In this document: piece after piece, positions 22,031 through 32,087 of the stretch
How the letters are laid out: the number at the start of each line of letters is the position of its first letter
How positions within the stretch are numbered: the first letter of the stretch is position 1
Assembly: GCA_022592445.1 (NCBI GenBank)
Contig: JABYQR010000176.1
Location: 26,871 to 90,870 of the forward strand
Origin: Cytidiella melzeri
Lineage: Eukaryota > Basidiomycota > Agaricomycetes > Polyporales > Irpicaceae
Direction of reading: 5' to 3'
Length of the DNA: 64,000 nucleotides
Translations under genes and position numbers: made by a program
The notes under the pieces: generated by a model
Told to the model about the DNA's origin: nothing
The model's database searches: none
What the model saw: the letters and a program-made list of their open reading frames with translations, nothing else

Positions 22031-24590
22031 TAACGTAGATACTGTCAAAAATGTAGTGCATTCTAAGAATTCACTTTTTCTACTGGTTACAATTTGGGTA
22101 TACGGAAAGAAAGTGCAGGTCGAAGCTCTGGTAAATTCAGGAGCCACAACCACGTTCATCAGTAAGTCAGTGGTTGAAAGTAACAATGTGGTCACAAATC
22201 AACTGGCATCACCGTTTAACGTCATCAACATTGACGGTAGGTACTCCCAATGAAGATGGTCAAATTACTCACTCAGTATGTGCATACAGAAATAGGTTTG
22301 CACAGAGCAAGACAACACATGCTCGTTACTGATCTTGGTAGTAAACAAATGATTATCGGGATGACCTTCTTACGCCGCCACAATCCGGAGATAGATTGGG
22401 CAAATGGCAAGTGGAGATTTACCAGATGTTCTGAACTCTGTGCCCCAAGAGCTTGTAAAAATATCACTGTAACTCAAGAAGAGATCGATGAGGTTGAGTT
22501 ACCTAAGGGACGTTTGGTGTCAGACAACCTGGATGGAATAGGAAATGTCGACCCGGATAACCCTCACATCCACTGGATCAACTTAGACAATCCAGAAGAC
22601 CAAGAAATAGCAGAAATAATCGCTGGATTTCTGGAAAGGAAGATGAGGGCTTTGAAGACGGATTTGACAAACAAGAATCCGTCAATTGGAAGCCATTAGT
22701 ACCAAAATATCTATGGGAATTTGGTGACGTCTTTTCAAAGAAAAAATCAGAGCGCATGCCGTTACACAAACCATATGATCACGCGATTGAATTTGAGGAA
22801 GGTGCCTCCCTTCCCAAAGCGGCTAAACTATACCTGCTGTCTCCAATGGAAAAGAATTCTCTAGATCAATGGATCAAAGAGGAACTCCAAAAAGGTTACA
22901 TCCGCAAATTGAAAAGTCCAATTGCAGCACCTGTGTTCTTTGTCAAGAAGAAAGATGGCTCGTTACGCCTTGTGCAAGATTACCAAAAACTGAATGACAT
23001 CACGGTGAGAAACTGGTACCCCATACCTCGCATCAACGAGTTAATCAATTTGTTAAGCAAGGCTAAGGTCTTCTCAAAGATTGATCTTAGATGGAGATAC
23101 AATAATGTTTGCATCCGAAAGGGTGACAAATGGAAGACGGCATTCATCACACACCACGGCCTTTGTGAAGCCAAGGTGATGTATTTTGGTTTCAGCAATG
23201 CACCTGCAACGTTCCAAGCCATGATGAATGAAATTCTAAGTGATTTGATTTTAGAAGGACATGTCATGGTGTATCTCAACGACATCCTCATCTTCACTGA
23301 AGACAAGACAGAAAACCGTTGCATCACACAGAATGTGCTCAAGCATCTACGCGAGAACAATCTATTTGCCAAACCGGGAAGATGCTTTAAAGATCGCATT
23401 GAGTACCTAGGCATGATTATTACTCATGGACACATCGAGATGGATCCAGCCAAACTCACCGGAGTTACTGAGTGGCCGCGACCTGAGAGGTTGAGCAAGT
23501 CCAAGCCTTCTTAGGCTTTGCCAACTTTTATCGGCGTTTCATTAAGGACTTTTCTAAACATGCAAAACCGCTCACTATTCTGATAAAAAAGGACCAATCC
23601 TGGATCTGGAAAGATGCTCAGGACCAGGCCTTCCAAAGTCTGAAACAGGCTTTTACATCAGCACCTATTCTGAGGATACCAGATGACAAAAACCCTTTCT
23701 GTCTGAAAAGAGACGCTAGTGACTTTGCTACAGGAGCGGTATTATCACAGCTGGATCCAGCTGACAAGCTCTGGCATCCAGTAGCCTTCTACTCTAAATC
23801 ACTCAACGTCCATGAACGTAACTATGAGATATACAATAAAGAGTTGTTGGCTATTATCCGCGCCCTGGAAGAGTATTGTCAACATCTTGAGGGACATCCA
23901 ATTACCATAGAAATATGGTCGGATCACCAAAACCTGACATATTTCAGGAATGCCCAGAAGCTGACTCGGAGACAAGCGCGATGGGCGTTATACCTCACGC
24001 GATTCAATTTCGTGCTCCGGCACAAACCCGGAAAGACCATGCTTACCGCAGATCCTCTGTCCAGGAGGCCAGATCATGAAGAGGGGGTAAATTCCGATAA
24101 TGAAGACAAAATTCTCCTTAAACCCAACTTTTTTGCTATCTCTGCTATTGAAAACTCTCATGACTTGCCTATCAACAATGATGAAATCCTAAGATGGGTC
24201 AAGGAAGCACTCATGAACGACAAAGTTACCAAGGACTATCAGCAGTTACTTAACTCTGGTCCTAGGGAGTTCAAGAAATCACCAGAGGAGTGGAATTTTG
24301 AGAACGGATTACTCCTATACCGTGGAAAAGTCTACATCCCCAAATATCAGAAATTAGATCTGAGACGCCAAATCATCCAGATGCATCACGACCTACCTTC
24401 TGCCGAACATCCTGGCAGATGGAAAACGTATGAACTGATATCGAGAAACTACTGGTGGCCAGGTTCAACCACTGATGTCAAGAAATACGTGACAGGCTGT
24501 GACACATGTCAGCGGATGAAGACTTGTATGCAACAGCCTTATGGACCACTCATTCTTAATCCGGTTCCGGCCAAACCATGGGATATCATG
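22031..24590 (+). pseudogene. Ty3-A pol (protease, RT, RNase H, integrase start)
   Basis: Protease: VNSGATTTF at about 22131, with the catalytic Asp changed to Asn (22134-22136). RT: YPIPRINELINLL, then FSKIDLRW, and the active site YLND (23272-23283) where YLDD is expected. A frameshift near 23490 (one A lost in GAAAAG) separates RT from RNase H. RNase H contains RDASDFATGAVLSQ and KELLAIIRALEEY. The integrase has the HHCC finger (HHDLPSAEH...CDTCQRM) and is cut at 24591 just before the first DDE aspartate by the 3' end of the large Helitron. Most replacements relative to Ty3-B are G-to-A or C-to-T. Confidence 0.9.
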
Positions 24591-24742
24591 ACTAGCGTTA
24601 GCAGGGCCGGCAAGCGGCAAGTACGATTCCTGAAGACTTGATGAATTTCTCACAATATCATATATATCAATAAATCCAGGTTTTCCATGTTACACAATAT
24701 CATAGATATCAATAAATTAGATGTCATTATTGTGCAGGTATC

Positions 24743-27024
24743 TTAAACATCACAACATGTATAAATTGCTACAGTACTGGTCCGACCGTGTTTTGCTGTT
24801 GCCAACATGTTGCAGTTTACACCATTCATGTTTCCATCATATTCAGTATGTCTACCTGTACTTATACCATCCTGGAACCACAGATCTCCGTTATCACTGA
24901 CTATACGAGATGTATAGTGATTATTTCCATAGTAAATGATGCCACGCAGTTTGTAATTGTATCCACTAACGTTAATAATATGTTGGAACCTGACAATCAG
25001 ATCTTCTTCTATACACATGGCAATGAAGGGTGGTGCATGATCAAATTTGTATATATTCTCCATTACGTTGTGACAGTCACTGCATTTCTTTCTTGACTTT
25101 GTTTTCATTAGAGCTGTCATCCATGCAGACGTAGTTTGAGCATTACACATTCCTGCTCGTTTTGCTTTATTTCTCCATGCAGACTTTGTACATCGCCACA
25201 TTAGAGAGTTGGAAAATAAGCTAGAGGAGTTTTTCTTTCGACATACAACGCAGTACACAGTTTTGACAATATGGCTAACATCAGCTTTTAGTAGAAATTC
25301 ACATAATTCTCTAACATCATTGCCTGTTGTACTGATTGAGAACACACTTGGATCTTTACAATGAAATGCAAGATGTATACGGTCTCGAGTTTTATCTATA
25401 TCATCTGAGTCAAGATCTACACCTTCAAACATGTCACAAAATATTTTCAAATATTCATTTGTTGTTGATGTTAATTTACACCATTCTTCTGGTGTATACC
25501 TCATAATGCTCATTAGAATAGTGAACAGACTATCAAATGCACAGCTATATGTTTGACCATTCCATACAAAACCCATAGGGCCATTGAGTACAGGTATACG
25601 GTCATTGATATTTGTTTTCTGCCGTTTACATGGCCGGGTGGAACTTTCCTGATGTTCAGTTACTTCCTGTCTACGCTTGTTATGAATACAGACACCTTGT
25701 AGCCTACTCAGTTGATTGATCTGTACAGTAACCTGAGCAGGAATATGTTGTTTGGCATCAGTATTGACTCCCAACGGTTTTTTCTTGCTGGATTCAGGTT
25801 TAGATGTAGATTGTTTTGTCAGTCTTTTCTTTTTGTCAAGTACTTGCCATTCTGCTTCTTGGAATGGATCATTGATATCATACGTGTTAATTGAATCCCA
25901 TTGTAACGAACTAGGCATTGTTCTAGGAACATAGTCACTTCCTCTTGCATATCTATATGATGATATTAGATGGTTCCGTGTTGTACCGCCTACACCCTTT
26001 GGTAATTTCCCTTTGAAACGCAATCTTGTAATCTCATCTAGCAATTCTAACTCTCGGAACTCCTGTCTCAAATATCCAGACAATCCCCCAGTCATGTGTT
26101 TATCTGAGAAATCTTGAGCAATAAGAGTACCCTGATATGTTGAACCTCTTGATAAGCAAGTATATATAGACTGGTGACTGCAACAATTGTGTATGTCAAC
26201 AACATTGTACTTCCTTGTCCGACCTTGGGATGCATAGTCTGTCATGCCAAAATTTACTATTACTGGCACTTGTACGCGGTTTATCGTTCTTCGCACGCCA
26301 TCAGGAAGCCTACAAATCACGTTTATAGGTTCTGCTGTGACAGGCACCACATCAGGTTCCAATCCATCTAGTTTGATTGGTATTGGTGGTGAAGTTAGCT
26401 TTACAAACAACACATCTAATGTGCTGTGATTTGCATCTATAGGCTGAGATTTCCACCCAACTACAACACCTTCTGCTCCATTAGTCACACCACACTCTGT
26501 TGCTTTGTTCTTCTTAATCATAATAGGCATTCCTATACAAATACCTAATTTGCCAGGATGGTTTCCAGTATTGCTTGGAGGCAATGACCAAAACACAGCT
26601 TGATCATGTGGACGAAGGCGGTCAGTATTCCATGATGGATCTGATTTTGTTTTACGGATCTTTGTCAAAAGCTTTGTATCATCATTGTTGGAGCTATAAC
26701 AATCTACAGAGTAGAAATAACTCAGAGTTTGATGGGCCTCTTGCGAGAATCGTTCTGCGCCTCTGTCATTGAATTTATCTCTACTTGCATTGTAAGATGT
26801 TATAGTTGACATGTTACGGAACACAGTATTTGACCACTTTGGTCGATTTTTTGAAATACCAGCTGTTCTAGTTCGCAGAAAAGTAATATCTTCATTGGTA
26901 CAAGACTTGTACCTTAAGTTTTCTAGCAAAGTGCGGAATTTTGCATCTTCATCTGTCTGTGAATTTTGTCTCATGTTGGTGCGTAAGATGACTGCAGTGG
27001 TAAACTGATGCCATATTGCTTTAC
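24743..27024 (-). pseudogene. Helitron PIF1 helicase C-half fused to a USP-like cysteine peptidase domain
   Basis: An open frame of about 743 residues from 26974 to the TAA before 24743; the frame also extends to the solo LTR edge at 27024. The first part (to about 25600) is helicase: LLENLRYKSCTNEDITFLRT, VGWKSQPIDANH, VNFGMTDYASQGRTRKYNVV, CLSRGSTYQGTLIAQ. The second part begins GFVWNGQTYSCAFDSLFTIL with a likely nucleophile Cys (codon 25541-25543), then two CxxC pairs (YCVVC near 25241-25252; CSDC near 25073-25084) and NHYTSRIV with a candidate catalytic His (24917-24919), followed by DNGDLWF. Cys, paired CxxC fingers and His in this order resemble ubiquitin-specific proteases (C19). The peptidase call is inferred from motifs only. 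Confidence 0.75.
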
Positions 27025-27557
27025 CTAAATGTCAAAGCGAGATTGTATCGCTGATTATCGGACATCAGATCTATGGACAATGTAGATTAGATATGTAGAT
27101 AGATAAGCACAGATAGTACATAGCATGTGATTCCACCATCCTTATGGTCACACACGATGCAATACTTAAACCATATGGCATCGTGTTCCAGTAGTTTCCA
27201 TGACTGAATAGCAGAAGTACCATGAGGCTTCTGCATGACTCATATTTCGTATACCAAATGTATTGAGCTTACTAAAGGCTCAGTCAGCACCATTCAGTTA
27301 TGTAGGATGCTCAGTCATCGCTTACATTCTCTATTCAGTAGTATTAGCAAGCAGGACTGTGCATTACCAATCATTACTCATAGGATTACCAATCCTTACC
27401 AATCCTTACTCATATGACATTACTGTAGCATTAGTAATCTAGTTACAGACATGTATATATACTGCTCCTAGAGAGCAGAGAAATAATAAGACACTTACTC
27501 CCAGAGTTAGTTGACTCTCCTAGTCATCCCCTACACTCGTAACTTTCAAACACTAAA
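27025..27557 (-). repeat. solo LTR with TSD inside the Helitron helicase gene
   Basis: A 523-bp insert (27030-27552) bounded on the minus strand by TGTTTGAAAG and CTTTGACA, i.e. TG...CA. The plus-strand direct repeat CTAAA flanks it (27025-27029 and 27553-27557). Removing the insert and one repeat makes the helicase frame continuous (QAAL then GKAIWHQF). It has a TATATATA-like box near 27452. No internal retroelement sequence remains, so it is a solo LTR. It does not resemble the other LTRs in the window. Strand is arbitrary. Confidence 0.92.
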
Positions 27558-28098
27558 GCAGCTTGCTGATCCTTATGAGACTGTGTTGTATGGATAACAG
27601 ACTGAACAGTACTTGAATAGAGGGCATTTCCTGTTGATACTGGGGGAAGCTGTGCAAAGTCTCCGGCAAAGATGACATTTTTCCCTCCAAATGGGTCAGT
27701 CTCATTGTCCAAGGCCTTACACATTTGTCTGCTAATATTGTATAAGTTTAAACAATCAATCATTGATATTTCACCCATAAAAATGTAGTCTACATACTGC
27801 AAATTACTTTTAACTTCACTTAAAGCACCTAGTTGTTCAGTGTTTTCACGATAAGGGTTGATAACTAGTATAGAATGATAAGTAGAACCACCAATCAGCG
27901 ATGCAGCTGATCCAGTAGGTGCCATACAAAGGAACCGATAAGCTTCATTACGACGGGTATAAAAATGTATCAATGATTTAATAACTTGAGATTTTCCTGT
28001 ACCAGCCATTCCACCCAGATACATCTTCAGCTGAGATTGTTTTTCAAGAGTTGAGTGATTTGCTATGATTTTGAAAGCCCTGGCCTGTTCAGTGTTCA
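27558..28098 (-). pseudogene. Helitron PIF1 helicase N-half
   Basis: The minus strand reads LNTEQARAFKIIANHST, the Walker A GGMAGTGKSQVI (near 28000), then FLCMAPTGSAASLIGG, the Walker B region MGEISMID (near 27770) and VIFAGDFAQLPPVSTG. PIF1 helicases normally have DE in Walker B; here the Asp is Gly, while the fragment at 13098-14045 still has DE. Upstream of LNTEQ the sequence changes at about 28098 into non-autonomous Helentron sequence, so the join to the Rep part is lost. Confidence 0.9.
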
Positions 28099-30585
28099 AT
28101 GTGCAGCAATCTACAGACATTGCTTGCTCTCTGAACAAGGAATACAATTAGAAGACATGTGACACATAGTATTGGCTCTGAGCAAGAGTTACCAGTACTT
28201 TGGAAGCTAACTACCAAATCTCAATCCCTACATTCTTGGACAATGTAAATTTGTGGCTGCATTAGTGGTGAGTACTGTATCTGATTGTGCCACAAAGTTT
28301 CACAACTGTTAGTTGCTCTCTAAGCAGGAGTTACAATCAGGACACAGCCTGTGGCAGTTGCAATGGGGGTGAGGCAGTTCAGACATCAACAGGACATGGT
28401 TGCATCAGCAGCAAGCACTGCATTGGATTGTTGCACAAATGTTCACAACCATTAGTTGCTCTCTAAGGAGGAGATCCAATCTAAACACAACCTGTGGAAG
28501 TTCTAGTGGGGCTGATACAGTTGAGACATCAACAGGATGTGGTTTCATCAGCATAGAGCACTGCCTTTGATTCTTCCATACAGTTTCACAACCACCAGTT
28601 GCTCTACAAGCAGGAGTTACAATCAGAACACAGTCTGTGGCAGTTTCAATAGGAGTGAGGCAGTTCAGACATCAACAGGACGTAGTTGCATCAGAATAAA
28701 GCACTGCCTTTGATTCTTCCATACAGTTTCACAATCACAAGTTGCTCTATAACCATGAGTTACAATCAGAACATAGTCTGTGGCAGTTCCAATAGGGGTG
28801 ATGCAGCTCAGACATCAACAAGACATGGTTGCATCAGCAGCAAGCTCTGCATTGGATTGTTCCACAAAGTTTCACAACCATTAATTGCTCACTCAGGAGG
28901 GGTTGCAATCAGAACATAGCCTGTGGTGGTTCTGATGGGGCTGAGGCAGTTCAAACATGAACAGGACGTGGTTGCATCAGCATAGAGCACTGCCTTTGAT
29001 TCTTCCATACAGTTTCACAACCACCAGTTACTCTATAAGCAGGAGTTACAATCAGAACACAGCCTGTGGCAGTTCTAGTGGGGCTGATACAGTTGAGCCA
29101 TCAACAGGACGTGGTTGCATCAGCATAGAGCACTGCCTTTGATTCTTCCATACAGTTTCACAACCACCAGTTTCTCCACAAGAAGGAGATACAATCAGAA
29201 CACAGCCTTTGACAGGTCTAATGGGGGTGAGGTAGCGCAGATATCAGCCAGACGTGGTTTTATCAGCAGCCAGCGCTGCATTCAATTGGTCCACTAAGTT
29301 TCACAACCACTACTTTCTAAGCAAGAGTTACAACTGTGGCAGTTTCAATGGGAGTGAGGCAGTTCAGACATCAACGGTGCATGGTTGCGTTGGCCGCAAG
29401 CACTGCATTCAATTGGTCACAAGTTTTCACAAACACTTCTCCCTAAGCAGGAGTTACAATCAGAACACAGTCTGTGGCAGTTCCAATAGGGGTGATGCAG
29501 CTCAGACTGTGGTTGCATCAGCAGCAACCACTGCATCAGATTGTTCCACAAAGTTTCACAACCATGAGTTGCTCTCTAAGGAGGAGTTACAATCACAACA
29601 CAGCCTGTGGCAGTTCTAGTGGGGCTGATGCAGTTCAAACATCAACAGGACGTGGTTGCATCACCATAGAGCACTGCCTTTAATTCTTCCACACGGTTTC
29701 ACAACCACTAGTTGCTCTATAAGCAGGAGTTACAATCAGAACCCAGCCTGTGGCAGCTCCAATGGGGTTGAGGCAGTGCAGACATCAACAGGATACATGT
29801 AACATGTTTCAGCAATTGATCCAATGAGACACCCTCAAGCCCTTCGTTCTTGAAGCAAGTAATTTTCTAGAATCAGCAGTGAACACTGCACAAGATTAAT
29901 GGCAAGATAGATGGAGCTCCTTGCTACCATTAGTGACTATCTTCATCAATGTATGGCTCCTGTTCCCACAACCAAATTTATCAATTGTAGTACAGTCACT
30001 TTATCCCAGATCAAGTTGCCTATCAAAGGTGTCACCAATAGCAAATGCCTGTAATTCAGTCAATATTGATGACCAGATGGCTTGGCAAGGTCCTTACCAG
30101 GCACAGAATTGTTTACTGAGGTTCTTTGTGATAACAAGTCACAGGTGCAATTAACTATTTCATGCTATATGATTTATTCAATTTGCTATCAATAACAAAA
30201 TCACTTGTAGCTCTGCTCCTGCAGTTTACCAAATTGTATCTAGACTATTTAACATAGTTCAACACCATTAAGAAGAAGACGCATGTCAAACAACCTTCAT
30301 CTCCATGCTCTACTCCACAAACTTGTTTCAATTCTGTACTCACACCCATTGTTGCACTTCAAACGATACAGCATAGTCCCTCTTTTTCATGAATGATTGT
30401 GTGCTCCAGTGAGGACAAACCACCAACTTACTATACATTACTCATTGGAAAAGATATTCCCAACAAAATTACTTGTTCAGGCTTCTACCAGCACCAAGTT
30501 TACTTACAAATCTTGCCCCAAAAGTAATATTTCATTCAATCCTCAGGAATTGTACTTGCCGCTTACCGGCCTTGCTAACGCTAGT
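28099..30585 (+). mobile_element. non-autonomous Helentron NA-3, 5' truncated
   Basis: Begins within the 5' unique part (GTGCAGCAATCTACAGACATTGC, equal to about 7284 of NA-1), runs through a long 143-bp array and the 3' unique region, and ends with CCTCAGGAATTGTACTTGCC, the GC-rich cap and GCTAACGCTAG(T) at 30584/30585. The first roughly 450 bp, including the 5' terminus, are missing. It lies head to head with NA-4 and was inserted into it. Confidence 0.85.
28297..29790 (+). repeat. 143-bp tandem array in NA-3 (about 10 units)
   Basis: Unit marker positions 28312, 28455, 28598, 28741, 28884, 29027 and 29170 are spaced exactly 143 bp; further, slightly shortened units follow to about 29790. 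The two subtypes recur irregularly. Open frames inside are by-products of a 143-bp period and are not genes. Confidence 0.92.
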
Positions 30586-32087
30586 ACTACAATTGATAAA
30601 TTTGGTTGCGGGAACAGGAGCCATACATTGATGAAGATAGTCACTAATGGTAGCAAGGAGCTCCATCTATCTTGCCATTAAACTTGTGCAGTGTTCACTG
30701 CTGATTCTAGATAATTACTTGCTTCAAGAATGAAGGGCTTGAGGGTGTCTCATTGGATCAATTCCTGAAACATGTTACATGGGTCCTGTTGACGTCTGCA
30801 CTGCCTCACCCCCATTGGAGCTGCCACAGGCTGGGTTCTGATTGTAACTCCTGCTTATAGAGCAACTAGTGGTTGTGAACCTGTGTGGAAGAATCAAAGG
30901 CAGTGCTCTATGGTGATGCAACCATGTCCTGTTCATGTTTGAACTGCCTCAGCCCCATCAGAACCACCACAGGCTATGTTCTGATTGCAACCCCTCCTGA
31001 GTGAGCAATTAATGGTTGTGAAACTTTGTGGAACAATCCAATGCAGAGCTTGCTGCTGATGCAACCATGTCTTGTTGATGTCTGAGCTGCATCACCCCTA
31101 TTGGAACTGCCACAGACTATGTTCTGATTGTAACTCATGGTTATAGAGCAACTTGTGATTGTGAAACTGTATGGAAGAATCAAAGGCAGTGCTTTATTCT
31201 GATGCAACTACGTTTTGTTGATGTCTGAACTGCCTCACTCCTATTGAAACTGCCACAGACTGTGTTCTGATTGTAACTCCTGCTTGTAGAGCAACTGGTG
31301 GTTGTGAACATTTGTGCAACAATCCAATGCAGTGCTTGCTGCTGATACAACCATGTCCTGTTGATGTCTGAACTGCCTCACCCCCATTGCAACTGCCACA
31401 GGCTGTGTCCTGATTGTAACTCCTGCTTAGAGAGCAACTAACAGTTGTGAAACTTTGTGGCACAATCAGATACTGTACTCACTACTAATGCAGCCAAAAA
31501 TTTACATTGTCCAAGAATGTAGGGGTTGTGAATTTGTAGTTAGCTTCCAAAGTACTAGTAATTCTTGCTCAGAGGCAATACTATGTGTGGCATGTCTTCC
31601 AATTGTATTCCTTGTTCAAAGAGCAAGCAATGTCTATGGATTGCTGCACATGTACCTGATCAAAATTTGACATCATTTGCCAGCAGGAGTGGAGTTTGAA
31701 TCTGAGTCTGGAAGACCATTTTCAGTAGACTGGCCATAATGTGCTCAATCCCACTTCAATTGACAGGATGTTTGTACCAGGATGTTGCTACAAGATAGGG
31801 CTATCCAATGGTGTAATATGTGTACAAATCTGTACCCATATGCAGTCTGTAAAAATCTAAAACTGCATTTTGATTGCAAAAGTGACCTGATACAAAGTTA
31901 TAAAGGGCTGATAACAAGGCCAGTGTGATGCCATCAGCTGGATTCATTGCTTTGTTATTGACACTGTTATTGTCTGTAGTCTGCCATCAAATTCCCACAC
32001 TTTGGGGGACAAAAAGGTCACATCTGAAAAGGCATCAATGTGCTGGAGCACACTGGAACAATTCTTCTTCATTCTTCAGGAATTGTA
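30586..32087 (-). mobile_element. non-autonomous Helentron NA-4, inverted, 3' truncated
   Basis: On the minus strand it starts TACAATTCCTGAAGAATG at 32087 inside the Helitron Rep gene, follows NA-1 through the 5' region and about four to five 143-bp units, and is cut at 30586 in its 3' unique region by the end of NA-3. Segment 30974-31207 is identical at the protein-translation level over 77 codons to 28686-28919 of NA-3 in opposite orientation, so the two form a long inverted repeat. Confidence 0.87.
30790..31460 (-). repeat. 143-bp tandem array in NA-4 (about 4-5 units)
   Basis: The reverse-complement unit is recognisable throughout (AGAGCAACTGGTGGTTGTGAA-type blocks near 30860, 31000, 31150, 31285 and 31430). 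Confidence 0.85.

Noticed and set aside
28686..28919. A 77-codon open frame with an identical copy at 30974-31207 (minus strand), suggesting a conserved protein
   Set aside because: Both lie inside the 143-bp tandem arrays of inverted Helentron copies; neighbouring units give similar frames. The identity reflects recent duplication of DNA, not protein selection.
28297..29790. Regularly spaced repeats that might suggest a CRISPR-like array
   Set aside because: The whole 143-bp unit is repeated with no unique spacers, and the setting is a fungal transposon.
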